A stretch of 48,104 nt of DNA from Pseudomonas sp. GTDB lineage: Bacteria > Pseudomonadota > Gammaproteobacteria > Pseudomonadales > Pseudomonadaceae. The position numbers and the translations under genes were made by a program. This document shows positions 1-8,166 of the stretch, in pieces; position 1 is the first letter of the stretch; each line of letters starts with the position of its first letter. Below the pieces are notes generated by a model. That model saw only the letters and a program-made list of their open reading frames with translations. It did no database searches and was not told the DNA's origin. The stretch is taken from contig NZ_JAUXXP010000034.1 in NCBI RefSeq assembly GCF_030684895.1, forward strand, positions 1-48,104, read 5' to 3'.

Positions 1-73
1 TCAGGAACAACTCCTTGCGGGTCTGCTTGCGCTTGCCGGCGTACTCGGCGTCGGCGAAGGTCATTTGCTTCAT
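1..73 (-). CDS. IS5-family transposase, N-terminal fragment (runs off the window)
   Basis: The 24 visible residues begin MKQMTFADAEYAGKRKQTRK. This is the characteristic opening of IS5-type DDE transposases (MKQM(S/T)FADAEYAGKRK). The DDE catalytic residues lie beyond the edge. The frame is open to base 1, so nothing suggests the copy is dead, but only the first residues can be judged. It would act on its own terminal repeats in the cytoplasm. Confidence 0.85.
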   Translation of the reverse strand, partial: MKQMTFADAEYAGKRKQTRKELFL

Positions 74-138
74 CGGAAAACTCGGCAGGTGGAATCCGGG
101 TATTTTGCCAAAATCAGGAAGTCTTCTTCAGAGTTTCC
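1..138 (-). mobile_element. 5' end of an IS5-family insertion sequence, cut by the window edge
   Basis: The transposase start codon lies at 71-73 and the non-coding end runs to about 138. Read outward-in on the minus strand, the end is GGAAACTCTGAAGAAG. It is followed outside by CTAA (139-142), which fits the YTAR 4-bp target typical of IS5-group elements. The other end is outside the window, so neither the inverted repeat pair nor the target duplication can be confirmed. The exact boundary is inferred. Confidence 0.7.
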
Positions 139-263
139 CTAATTACCCGGACTATTTACAGAATAATCTTTCTGCATATCGCCACATCCGAGCTTTATTT
201 ACCAAGCAATTGTCAAGCATTTCGAGTATTATGCGCGGCCAAATTAATTTTTGAGATAGGTTA

Positions 264-452
264 ATGGCCGTCATGCGCGTAAAAGCATCCAACAGCAAAC
301 CCAAGCCGGCTCCAGCCGTGGAAACCAGCGCCTCGATCGACGCACAGATCGAAGCCTTCCTGAAATCCGGCGGGGAAATTCAGCAAATTGCCAAAGGCGT
401 CAGCGGCCAGGTGTACGGCACCACCAAGCAGATCACCATCGGCAAAAAGTAG
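264..452 (+). CDS. Small conserved protein with a SutA-like motif
   Basis: The product is 62 residues: a basic, Pro/Ala-rich N-terminus (1-20), then a short helix-like core IEAFLKSGGEIQQIAKGV (about 29-46) and a Lys-rich tail. From memory the core resembles the FLxxGGxVQxI segment of SutA, the RNA-polymerase-binding protein of Pseudomonas, but the acidic N-terminus of SutA is absent here. GAGATAGG ends 3 nt before the ATG at 264. An in-frame ATG at 273 has a 12-nt spacer, so the start is uncertain. It stands alone, just beside the IS5 end at 138, so the insertion lies in its upstream region. Role unknown; a transcription-associated small protein is only a guess. Confidence 0.6.
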   Translation: MAVMRVKASNSKPKPAPAVETSASIDAQIEAFLKSGGEIQQIAKGVSGQVYGTTKQITIGKK

Positions 453-680
453 CGCTTTCTGGCCATGCAGCGCTTTGCTCGCAATGACAAGGCGCTGGCC
501 AGTGCATAAGCCCTCGCTATCACCTGCGCCATTCCTCATCCCGACATCAGTTGTTTTACCCTTTTGCGCCCCGCCCTCTGGCGCTTAGCACAACCTTGTT
601 TCAGAATCATGTCAGCCCGCATCTTGCGGCTGTTTCGGCATTGCCACTGCTGAACGATGGCAATCGCCCCAGGAGTACCC

Positions 681-2906
681 GTGCGCGTTACCTGCAATTG
701 GCTGCGACAGCCTTCCAGCACCCTGCTTACCCTCGGTTTGCTATTACTCGCCCTGCCGTTGCTCAGCCGCTACACGCTGGGCTGGTCGCATGCCTATGGC
801 TATCTGTCTGACCTGGCAATCGGCAGCTTGCTGGTGGTGCTCCTTTACCAACGCACCTGGCTGCTGAGCATTCCCCTGCTGCTGGTCTGGTGCATCTTTA
901 CCCTGAGCACCGCCGAGCTGGTCAATGCGGTGGGTCGCATGCCGGAGCCGGCCGACCTGCAATACCTGGGCGATGCGCAATTCGTCAGCCATTCGACCCA
1001 GGGCAGCGGCTTGAGCCAACCGCTATTGGCCTTGGCCATGGCCGTACTGGTGGCGCTTTACCTGGGTCTGCGCAGTTTACAAAGACCCCGCCGCGCGGCA
1101 GCGCTATCGCGCATCTGGCTGCTGCTACCGCTGACCCTGTTTGCCGTGCACACAGTCGGGCAACAACTCAAACCCAGCGAAGCTGCCCAATGGCTGCAAT
1201 TCAACCTGCCGCACAAGCTGCTGGCGGAAAGTAGCAATAGCGGCCAACAACACCTGGCCGACTGGCTGGCGGGTGATGAACCGAGCAGCCCACCCGATAT
1301 CAGCGGCTTGAACCAACTCGACCTGCATGGCACGCCGCTGCTCAAACAGGCCGGCAGCGCCCGCAACGTGCTGATCATCACCCTCGAAGGCGTCACCGGC
1401 GCTTATTTGCAAGCCAGTCGCCAAGCCATCGGCAGCAGCTATGAGCAGGACCCGATGCCACGTCTGAGCCAGTGGGCCGAGCGCGGCATGCTCACCACTG
1501 ACTATGTGCTGCATGGCCATCAGACCATCCGCGGCCTCTACGCCATGCTCTGCGGTGACTACAACAAACTCGACTCCGGCACCCCGAAAGGCGTTGAGCT
1601 GCTCAACAACCCGGCGCGCAGCGAGCAATGCCTGCCTGCACAGCTGCGCGAACGCGGCCTTAGCACGCACTTTCTACAAGGTGCCGGGCTGCGCTTTATG
1701 GCCAAAGATCAGATCATGCCGCAGATGGGTTTCGACCAGACCCTGGGCCGCGACTGGTTCAAGAACAAGCCCTATATCGAATTCCCCTGGGGCATGGACG
1801 ACAAGGCCTACTTCGAAGGCGCCCTGGGTTACGTGCAGCAGCTGCGCAAAAAGCGCCAACCCTGGATGCTGACCCTGCTGACCGTTGGCACTCACCAACC
1901 CTACTCCGCTCCGCAGGACTACCTCGACCGCCACCCCAATGCCAAGATGGCGGCGATTGCCTACCTGGACGATGCCGTCGCCGACTTCCTCAACGCACTG
2001 GAAAAACAGGGGGTGATGAAAGACACCCTGGTGATCGTCACCTCGGATGAATCCCACGGTGTGGAGAACGTACGCCTGGCCTCGGCCTGGGGCTTCAACC
2101 TGCTACTGGCCCCTGAACAGGCGCAGCTGCCGGCACTTAAGCAGGGCGTGTATGGCCATGTTGACCTGACAGCCTCAGTGCTCGACTACTTCGCCTTCCC
2201 GGTACCGGCCAATATTGCCGGGCGCTCATTGCTGCGCGACTACGCTACAGGCCGCGAGATCATCTCCTACACCAATGGCCTGCTGCGCCAGCATGACGGC
2301 CAGGGCACGCTGACCGAGTGCGACTTCCAGAATGTCTGCCGGCGCTACGCCAGCCCTGGTTTTATTGCCGACAGCGCACGCTACCTGGGCCGTTTTAGCG
2401 GCAAACCGGCGCGCCTGATCAGCCAGCAGGCGGCCTTGCTTGACCAATCCCTAAGCCACGGCGACCAGGCCGAGCAGCGCTACCAGTTTGCCAACCAGCG
2501 ACCGGTGAAACTCAAACCCAGCGTCAGCGATGACTGGGCCGACAACCTGGTGGGCGCGCAATACCTGACCCTGGGCAAGGACACCCAGACCACAGTAACC
2601 CTGAAAATTCGCGCCCTGCGTATGGATAAAAACGGTGCCACGCTGCAGTTGAAAACCAAGGAATACGACCGCAACGTCGACCTGACGATCCCGCAACTGC
2701 CGCTGCTGACCCGTGACAAACCCGTCGAAGTCAGTTTTAGCTTCGACAACCTCACTGCACGCAAGGCGTTCTCCTTCCACCTGCTGGGTCAGGGCCAGGG
2801 CGCTATCGAGATTGTCGACTTCAGCGTCAGCAGCAAGCCGCTGGCGACCGAAGCGGAACTGCTGGCAACTCAGGAAAATCTCGACAAAGTTGCGCCCACG
2901 CCATAA
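681..2906 (+). CDS. LTA synthase/sulfatase-family membrane phosphotransferase
   Basis: A 741-residue inner-membrane enzyme: N-terminal membrane segments (about 13-130) followed by a periplasmic alkaline-phosphatase-superfamily domain (about 225-560) and a 180-residue C-terminal extension. Visible active-site features are NVLIITLEG (229-237, with a metal-binding Glu), the Thr282 nucleophile in HQTIRG, GTHQPY (403-408) and SDESHG (455-460). In this family the Thr forms a phospho-intermediate with a phospholipid-derived head group. Pseudomonas makes no lipoteichoic acid, so the acceptor is more likely a periplasmic glycan or glucan. The GTG at 681 is chosen over an ATG at 657 because AGGAG sits 5 nt upstream of it. 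It converges with the binding-protein gene on the other strand. Confidence 0.85.
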   Translation: MRVTCNWLRQPSSTLLTLGLLLLALPLLSRYTLGWSHAYGYLSDLAIGSLLVVLLYQRTWLLSIPLLLVWCIFTLSTAELVNAVGRMPEPADLQYLGDAQFVSHSTQGSGLSQPLLALAMAVLVALYLGLRSLQRPRRAAALSRIWLLLPLTLFAVHTVGQQLKPSEAAQWLQFNLPHKLLAESSNSGQQHLADWLAGDEPSSPPDISGLNQLDLHGTPLLKQAGSARNVLIITLEGVTGAYLQASRQAIGSSYEQDPMPRLSQWAERGMLTTDYVLHGHQTIRGLYAMLCGDYNKLDSGTPKGVELLNNPARSEQCLPAQLRERGLSTHFLQGAGLRFMAKDQIMPQMGFDQTLGRDWFKNKPYIEFPWGMDDKAYFEGALGYVQQLRKKRQPWMLTLLTVGTHQPYSAPQDYLDRHPNAKMAAIAYLDDAVADFLNALEKQGVMKDTLVIVTSDESHGVENVRLASAWGFNLLLAPEQAQLPALKQGVYGHVDLTASVLDYFAFPVPANIAGRSLLRDYATGREIISYTNGLLRQHDGQGTLTECDFQNVCRRYASPGFIADSARYLGRFSGKPARLISQQAALLDQSLSHGDQAEQRYQFANQRPVKLKPSVSDDWADNLVGAQYLTLGKDTQTTVTLKIRALRMDKNGATLQLKTKEYDRNVDLTIPQLPLLTRDKPVEVSFSFDNLTARKAFSFHLLGQGQGAIEIVDFSVSSKPLATEAELLATQENLDKVAPTP

Positions 2907-2915
2907 GCAATTGAA

Positions 2916-2945
2916 GCACTGACGGCATCCAGACGCCGTCAGTGC
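2916..2945. terminator. Bidirectional hairpin between convergent genes
   Basis: GCACTGACGGC and GCCGTCAGTGC form a perfect 11-bp stem with an 8-nt loop. It starts 10 nt after the phosphotransferase stop and overlaps the stop codon (2939-2941) of the convergent binding-protein gene. No clear T-run on either side, so it may end both transcripts inefficiently or protect their 3' ends. Confidence 0.6.
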
Positions 2946-3661
2946 ATGGCGTAGCGGCGCTCGATGGTGGTGTATTCGCCACTTTCCCGAATCGCTGCCA
3001 AGCCCTGATTGAAGCGCTCGCAATGGGCCTGCTCGCGGCAACCCAGCTTGTAGTCGGTTGGCGGAAATATTGGATACAGGGTCAGCGGCTGGGTCACATC
3101 AACCTGGGTGTACACCTCGCGGTTGAAGTAGCGCAGGATGCGCATGTCCGTCACCACCACATCCACCCGGCCGCTGTAGAGCATGCGATTACGGGCAATC
3201 TGAAAGGCCTCCTCGCGGTAGCGCGGGTTGTTTTCAGCCATGGCCTGATACTCGCTGCCGAGCAGAAAACGCGCACGCTGGAAGGCATTCACCGAGTAGC
3301 CAACCAGGTCACTGATGCGCTGGATATCCAGGTTTCGCGAGCGCAAGGCCACCGCAACGTTCTGGTAGCGGATATAGGCATCCGAATAGAAAATCGAACC
3401 TCCGCTGCGCTCATTGGTGGTGGCAATAGCGTCGATCTGGCCCTTGCTCAGCATCAGGTTCAAGCGCTCCATCGGCGCGTAATGCGCCACCGGCTCCAGC
3501 CCGCCGCGTTGCGCAGCAGTCATCACGATATCGTACTCAAGGCCGCGGGCTTCGTTCTCGAAGATATACGGCGGTTTGTGCGTGCCAAAGCCTACGCGCA
3601 AGGCTTGCGCCGACACGTTCAGGCTGCACGACAACAAACAACAGACCCACAACCACTTCAT
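2939..3661 (-). CDS. Orphan periplasmic solute-binding protein, family 3
   Basis: The mature fold is that of amino-acid-type ABC binding proteins (SBP_bac_3). The product is 240 residues with a signal peptide (MKWLWVCCLLSCSLNVSA, cut near residue 19). Early fold signs are RVGFGTHKPPYIFENEARGLEYDI, and later a DVVVTDMRILRYF segment. Two late Cys (in KLGCREQAHCERF) could form a disulfide. The open frame extends upstream to 3718, but the ATG at 3661 gives a clean signal peptide and is preferred. No permease or ATPase gene is adjacent, so it may serve a distant transporter or act as a sensor. Ligand unknown. Confidence 0.75.
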   Translation of the reverse strand: MKWLWVCCLLSCSLNVSAQALRVGFGTHKPPYIFENEARGLEYDIVMTAAQRGGLEPVAHYAPMERLNLMLSKGQIDAIATTNERSGGSIFYSDAYIRYQNVAVALRSRNLDIQRISDLVGYSVNAFQRARFLLGSEYQAMAENNPRYREEAFQIARNRMLYSGRVDVVVTDMRILRYFNREVYTQVDVTQPLTLYPIFPPTDYKLGCREQAHCERFNQGLAAIRESGEYTTIERRYAMH

Positions 3662-3820
3662 GGTGATACCCGAGTTGAACCAGCGCCCAGCATAGCCGGC
3701 TATGGCCTGACTCTGCATTGTTCTATCACTGACATCGATTAATCCGAATTAGTCGCCCAAGGCACATACAGGGCTAGACTCGACCCACCTGAGTCAGTCG
3801 CTGCCCACTGGAGAACCTTT

Positions 3821-4801
3821 ATGCTTAAAGCCGAATACCAACAACGCGGCCCGCAACCTCACGAAGTAATTGCCGCTGTGGCACTGCAACTGCCAGAGCC
3901 TGGCGCCGGCCAGGTACGCATCAAGGTGCTGGCTGCGCCGATCAACCCATCCGACGTGCTGACCCTCACCGGTGAATACGGCATGCTGCCGCCGCTGCCA
4001 GCCATTGGCGGCAACGAAGGCGTTGGCCGGGTAGAAGCGCTAGGCGCCGAGGTCGGCAACCTGAAGGTTGGCCAGATGGTGCTGTTGCCGGTGGGTTGCG
4101 GCACTTGGGTCAGCCATTTGAACGCACCGGCCAATAAACTTATTCCCCTGCCCGAAGCCGACCCGCAGCAGCTGGCGATGCTCACGGTCAACCCACCGAC
4201 TGCATCCTTGATGCTCAGCCAGTTCGTCGACCTCAAGCCCGGCGACTGGGTTATCCAGAACGCTGCCAACTCCGGCGTCGGCAGCTACCTGATCCAGCTG
4301 GCCAAGCTGCGCGGCTTCAAAACCATCAACGTGGTACGCCGTGAGTCGGCAGTGGCCGGCGTTGAGGCCGAAGGCGGTGACGTGGTGCTGGTCGATGGCC
4401 CGGACCTGGCCAAGCGCGTACGCGCAGCCTCTGGCGGCGCAGGTGTGCGCCTGGGCATCGATGCCGTGGGCGGCGAGTCCACCGATCACCTGGCTGCCAG
4501 CCTGTGCGAAGGCGGCGTGCTGGTTAACTACGGGATGATGAGCCGCCAGCCGTGTCAGGTATCGCCAGCGTCCTTCGTGTTTCGCGATGTCAGCCTGCGC
4601 GGCTTCTGGTTGGCCAAGTGGTTCCAGAACGCCAGCCAGGCCGAGCAGATGAAGGTATTTGGCGAACTGGTGCAACTGATCGCCAGCGGCAAACTGCATA
4701 CCCGAGTGGCTGCAACCTATGACGTCAGCGAGATCAAGCAGGCCGTGGCAGCAGCCGCCAGCGGCGAGCGCGATGGCAAGATTTTGATCGTACCGAAGTA
4801 A
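3821..4801 (+). CDS. Zinc-free MDR oxidoreductase, 2-enoyl thioester reductase-like
   Basis: 326 residues of the medium-chain dehydrogenase/reductase superfamily. The N-terminal GroES-like domain (1-125) contains INPSDVLTLTGEYG and GGNEGVGRV. The Rossmann domain has NAANSGVGSYLIQLAK (about 147-162), which binds NADPH, and an IDAVGGES segment. Cys and His zinc ligands of alcohol dehydrogenases are missing, as in the ETR/MECR and quinone reductase branches. NPPTASLML matches the ETR branch better than classic quinone reductases. Likely reaction: NADPH-dependent reduction of an alpha,beta-unsaturated thioester or ketone. GGAGAAC lies just upstream of the ATG. Single-gene unit. Confidence 0.8.
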   Translation: MLKAEYQQRGPQPHEVIAAVALQLPEPGAGQVRIKVLAAPINPSDVLTLTGEYGMLPPLPAIGGNEGVGRVEALGAEVGNLKVGQMVLLPVGCGTWVSHLNAPANKLIPLPEADPQQLAMLTVNPPTASLMLSQFVDLKPGDWVIQNAANSGVGSYLIQLAKLRGFKTINVVRRESAVAGVEAEGGDVVLVDGPDLAKRVRAASGGAGVRLGIDAVGGESTDHLAASLCEGGVLVNYGMMSRQPCQVSPASFVFRDVSLRGFWLAKWFQNASQAEQMKVFGELVQLIASGKLHTRVAATYDVSEIKQAVAAAASGERDGKILIVPK

Positions 4802-4813
4802 GGATCAAGCAGC

Positions 4814-4836
4814 AGACGGCGGATAGCCCGCCGTCT
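4814..4836. terminator. Hairpin shared by convergent genes
   Basis: AGACGGCGG and CCGCCGTCT pair perfectly (9 bp, 5-nt loop). The hairpin lies between the MDR stop and the stop codon of the convergent DUF1294 gene, ending one base before it. Only a short TT follows on the plus strand and AA precedes it, so both genes could use it. Confidence 0.6.
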
Positions 4837-5358
4837 TCAGCCGCCTGCTGGCGTATTGATCAACCAGAGCACCAGCCCTGCTAGGGACAGGTGCAGTAGG
4901 ACGATCAACCAGAACAGCAGCTGATAGCTCAGCTTGCGGTTCTTGTGGCGAATCAGCCGCTGCGCCAGCAACCCGCCGGGCCAGCCGCCCAATAACTCAT
5001 ACAGATGCAGGCGCGCCTCGGGTGTGCGCTGCTGGCCTTTGATGGCGAATTGTTTGTCGCGGTAGTAGGCGATAAAACAGATCAGGCTCATCAGCCCGTA
5101 AACCAGCGCGAGCACAGACAGCACATCAACCCCGACCAGCAGCGGCTGAACCCGTTCGTGCCAGAGCTGCGCGACACCCTGCAGCAGCGGCGGGTAGCTG
5201 GCGTAGTCGCTGACACTCAAGGCCAGGTTGCTATGCGCGATGCTGCAGGGCTGATCGGTGTAGAGCACCACACCGTCAGGCTGCATGCATTTGTGTACCG
5301 CGCCCTGCGCCTGCGTAGCCACAGCCAGCGCGGCGAACAGACCCAGACGCCAAACCAT
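4837..5358 (-). CDS. Membrane protein: DUF4124-like N-terminus joined to DUF1294
   Basis: 173 residues. A signal peptide (1-20) precedes a short DUF4124-like periplasmic piece with the pattern HKCMQPDGVVLYTDQPC (two Cys, about 22-38). After a linker comes a DUF1294 membrane domain: one membrane segment with YYRDK, then RTPEARLHLYELLGGWPGG and RHKNRKLSYQLLF, then a last membrane helix. DUF1294 proteins are small membrane proteins of unknown role. The start codon lies 4 nt past the helicase stop, so the two genes are surely cotranscribed. The pairing of two domains usually found alone is unusual. Confidence 0.8.
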   Translation of the reverse strand: MVWRLGLFAALAVATQAQGAVHKCMQPDGVVLYTDQPCSIAHSNLALSVSDYASYPPLLQGVAQLWHERVQPLLVGVDVLSVLALVYGLMSLICFIAYYRDKQFAIKGQQRTPEARLHLYELLGGWPGGLLAQRLIRHKNRKLSYQLLFWLIVLLHLSLAGLVLWLINTPAGG

Positions 5359-5362
5359 TGGC

Positions 5363-6712
5363 TTACTCGGCGGCTGGAGCGCGGCGTTTCAGCGGCGCCA
5401 GGCCGTCCTGGCTGACCAGCACCGGCGCATCGGGTTTCGGCCGGTTGATGGTGTTGCGCTTCGGCGCCTTGGCTGCCGGCTTTTTCGTGGCGAGCTTCTT
5501 GCCGGTTTTCGGGTCGATCTTTTTCTTCTTCGGGCCGACTGCTTTGCCGGACGCCTTGAGGTTTTTCGGGCCCTGATAGATGCCCTTGAGGTCCTTGATA
5601 TTGCGGCGCTCGAAACGCTGCTTGAGGTAGCGTTCAATGCTCGACATCAGCGCCCAGTCGTTATGGCAGATCAGCGAAATCGCCAGACCTTCAGCGCCGG
5701 CACGGCCAGTGCGGCCGATACGGTGTACGTATTCGTCGCCGGAGCGCGGCATATCGAAGTTGATCACCAGGTCCAGACCGTCAACATCCAGGCCACGGGC
5801 GGCGACATCGGTGGCCACCAGAATCTTCACCGCGCCCTGCTTGAGGCGGTCGATGGCCAGCTTGCGATCTTTCTGGTCCTTCTCGCCGTGCAATACAAAA
5901 GTCTTGAAGTCGTGGGCAACCAACTTGCCGTACAGGCGGTCGGCTTGAACCCGGGTATTGGTGAAGATGATCGCCTTGTCGTAGGTCTCGTTCTTCAGCA
6001 ACCACTCAACCAGGCGCTCTTTGTGGTGGTTGTGGTCAGCGGTGATGATCTGCTGACGGGTACCTTCATTGAGCTGGCTGACGCGGTTGAGCTGCAGGTG
6101 CTCAGGCTCTTTCAGCACCTTGCCAACCACTTCGCGCAGCACTGCGCCGCCACTGGTGGCGGAGAACAGCAGGGTCTGGCGGTCGGCGTTGCACAGCTCG
6201 GACAAACGCTGCACGTCCTCGGCAAAGCCCATGTCGAGCATGCGGTCGGCTTCATCGAGCACCAGCACTTCGACTTCATCAAGCAGCAGATTGCCAGCGT
6301 TGGCATGTTCGATCAGCCGGCCTGGCGTGCCGATCAGGATGTCGACTTTGCGCAGCATGGCGGCCTGTACCTTGAAGTCTTCACCACCGGTGATCAACCC
6401 GCCCTTGAGGAAGGTGAACTGAGCGAAGCGCTCGACTTCCTTGAGGGTCTGCTGTGCCAGCTCGCGGGTCGGCAGCAGGATCATCGCGCGTACGCTCATG
6501 CGTGGCTGGGAAGCGCCATCGCCGAGCAGACGATTGAGCATTGGCAGCACAAAAGCTGCGGTCTTACCGCTGCCGGTTTGCGCAGTAACCCGCAGGTCTT
6601 TTCCTTGCAGCGCCAGCGGAATGGCCGCCAACTGCACCGGGGTGGGCTCGACAAATTTAAGCTCGGCCACGGCTTTGAGCAGGCGTTCATGCAGGGCGAA
6701 TTGGGAAAACAC
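5363..6712 (-). CDS. DEAD-box RNA helicase, SrmB-like
   Basis: 449 residues. All helicase motifs are visible: Q-motif FVEPTPVQ (about 20), AQTGSGKT (44-51), PTRELA (81-86), TPGR (129-132), DEAD (153-156), SAT (184-186), ATDVAARG (300-307) and HRIGRTGRAG (330-339). A basic Lys/Pro-rich tail follows from about 385 and would bind RNA. Overall order and spacing resemble E. coli SrmB, which helps assemble the large ribosomal subunit; RhlE is the alternative. The start is GTG 6712, with GAGG 8 nt upstream. The longer frame from 6739 has no ribosome site. First gene of a two-gene unit with the DUF1294 protein. Confidence 0.9.
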   Translation of the reverse strand: MFSQFALHERLLKAVAELKFVEPTPVQLAAIPLALQGKDLRVTAQTGSGKTAAFVLPMLNRLLGDGASQPRMSVRAMILLPTRELAQQTLKEVERFAQFTFLKGGLITGGEDFKVQAAMLRKVDILIGTPGRLIEHANAGNLLLDEVEVLVLDEADRMLDMGFAEDVQRLSELCNADRQTLLFSATSGGAVLREVVGKVLKEPEHLQLNRVSQLNEGTRQQIITADHNHHKERLVEWLLKNETYDKAIIFTNTRVQADRLYGKLVAHDFKTFVLHGEKDQKDRKLAIDRLKQGAVKILVATDVAARGLDVDGLDLVINFDMPRSGDEYVHRIGRTGRAGAEGLAISLICHNDWALMSSIERYLKQRFERRNIKDLKGIYQGPKNLKASGKAVGPKKKKIDPKTGKKLATKKPAAKAPKRNTINRPKPDAPVLVSQDGLAPLKRRAPAAE

Positions 6713-6926
6713 GGGTATACCTCGACAAAAAATCAGCAATACAGCGGCATAGATTACCGGTTCTGCCGGCTAAAAGCCCGAACGGCCTGGCCAACGGCGT
6801 CTGTAGCCCAGTGCGCAGACTGCCAGCAGGAGGCTAAAACGGCGCAGATCGACGCCTCCCGTCAGGCCACTACGCAAGCGCCGCGTCGCGCCGGTAGAAT
6901 GCGCGCCGCCGTTCAATCCCGGATGG

Positions 6927-6960
6927 CATGGGTTCCCTAACCCCATTCAGCAAAAAGGTT
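6927..6960 (+). promoter_or_regulatory. Probable preQ1-I riboswitch controlling yhhQ
   Basis: ATGGG (6928-6932) pairs with CCCAT (6942-6946) as stem P1. The loop TTCCCTAAC is followed by the A-rich tail TCAGCAAAAA and then GGTT (6957-6960). That GGTT can pair with AACC (6939-6942) to form the pseudoknot P2. Spacing and the UAACCCCA...CAAAA...AGG pattern closely match the short Thermoanaerobacter preQ1-I aptamer as recalled. AAGG is also the ribosome binding site, 5 nt before the yhhQ ATG, so ligand binding should block translation. The downstream gene transports queuosine precursors, which supports the call. Not checked with a covariance model. Confidence 0.75.
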
Positions 6961-6965
6961 CCGTC

Positions 6966-7619
6966 ATGCTGCTTACCTCCCCCCAGCGCCTACGCAATGC
7001 GCTTGCTGCACTGGTGCTGTTCCACATCCTGATCATCATCGCCAGCAACTACCTGGTGCAGCTGCCGATCACCCTGTTCGGCTGGCACACCACCTGGGGC
7101 GCGTTCAGCTTCCCGTTTATTTTCCTGGCCACCGACCTGACCGTGCGCCTGCTCGGCAAACGCACGGCGCGCCTGGTAATCGCCCGAGTGATGCTGCCGG
7201 CGCTGCTGATTTCCTACATCGTCTCGGTATTGTTCCAGGAAGCCAGCTTCCGCGGCTTCGGCGCACTGCTGGAGTTCAACGAGTTCGTTCTGCGCATCTC
7301 CATCGCCAGCTTCCTCGCCTATGTGCTGGGGCAGATCCTTGACATCCAGGTGTTCGACCGCCTGCGCCGGTTGTCGCTGTGGTGGGTCGCACCCACCGTG
7401 TCGACCATCTTCGGCAACCTGCTGGATACCTACGCGTTCTTCTCGGTGGCCTTCTGGAACAGCAGCAACCCGTTTATGGCGGAGCACTGGGTGGAAATCG
7501 CCACGATTGACTACGGGGTCAAACTGGTCGTCAGCCTGCTGCTGTTCGTGCCGCTCTACGGCATGCTGCTCAATGCCATACTCCGCGTCATGACCACCAC
7601 CACGGCGAAAACGGCCTGA
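6966..7619 (+). CDS. yhhQ: Queuosine-precursor (preQ0/preQ1) transporter
   Basis: 217 residues with about six membrane segments in the inner membrane. Family features are SFPFIFLATDLTVRLLGKRTAR (about 47-68), a FGNLLDTYAFFSVAFW segment and a C-terminal KLVVSLLLFVPLYGML helix, all typical of the COG1738/YhhQ family. In E. coli YhhQ brings 7-deazaguanine precursors of tRNA queuosine into the cell. Here the reading is strengthened by the preQ1-I-type element directly upstream. The ATG lies 5 nt after GG of the sequestered ribosome site. Transcribed alone; the small CigR-like gene follows after 56 nt. Confidence 0.9.
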   Translation: MLLTSPQRLRNALAALVLFHILIIIASNYLVQLPITLFGWHTTWGAFSFPFIFLATDLTVRLLGKRTARLVIARVMLPALLISYIVSVLFQEASFRGFGALLEFNEFVLRISIASFLAYVLGQILDIQVFDRLRRLSLWWVAPTVSTIFGNLLDTYAFFSVAFWNSSNPFMAEHWVEIATIDYGVKLVVSLLLFVPLYGMLLNAILRVMTTTTAKTA

Positions 7620-7675
7620 GGAACCATAGCGTCAGGCCGACCTCCAACGTTTATACCCCGCTACGAAGTTCTGCC

Positions 7676-8080
7676 ATGTCCCGTTCGCTACCCCTGTTAT
7701 TCGCCGGCCTTGGCCTGGCGCTAACACTCGCCAACGCCGAAGCCGCGCCCAAACATGACAAAGCCCACAAACATGGCGATGACAGCGATGTGCGCGTCGA
7801 CATACGTGGCCCGAGCATCGACATTGGCCAGGTGCGCATCATCCTTGGCGACAACCGCGCGCTGATCGGCCCAGCCCAGTCTCTGCCGCCGGGTATTCGC
7901 AAGAACCTGGCGCGTGGCAAGCCGCTGCCGCCGGGCATTGCCAAGCGCTTCGACAATCGCCTGCTCGGCCAACTGCCGCGCTACGAAGGCTACGAATGGC
8001 AGCAAGTGGGCACCGACGTGGTGCTCGTCACCCTGGCTACGGGACTGATCTACGAGATTTTGCAGAACGTGCTGGACTGA
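7676..8080 (+). CDS. CigR-like exported/membrane protein
   Basis: 134 residues: signal peptide (1-23, ending ANAEA), a His/Lys/Asp-rich linker (25-40), then a domain with the twin motif SLPPGIRKNLARGKPLPPG (about 68-86), and a C-terminal hydrophobic stretch VLVTLATGLIYEILQNVL. That LPPGxxK...LPPG repeat marks the CigR / RcnB-like family; CigR in Salmonella is an anti-virulence membrane protein. In Pseudomonas the role is unknown. The upstream ribosome site is weak, so expression may be low. It is cis-adjacent to yhhQ but no functional link is known. Confidence 0.7.
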   Translation: MSRSLPLLFAGLGLALTLANAEAAPKHDKAHKHGDDSDVRVDIRGPSIDIGQVRIILGDNRALIGPAQSLPPGIRKNLARGKPLPPGIAKRFDNRLLGQLPRYEGYEWQQVGTDVVLVTLATGLIYEILQNVLD

Positions 8081-8166
8081 AGACCGTCAGGAAACTTTGT
8101 CCCCTATTGCCACTCCACTGATCAGGGACCTCAACCGAGCCCTGCGTTTGTGACTGGGGACTCGCC

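Noticed and set aside
5285..6940. 551-codon open frame on the plus strand
   Set aside because: Antisense to the helicase, whose every motif is intact. No ribosome site and no recognisable domain.
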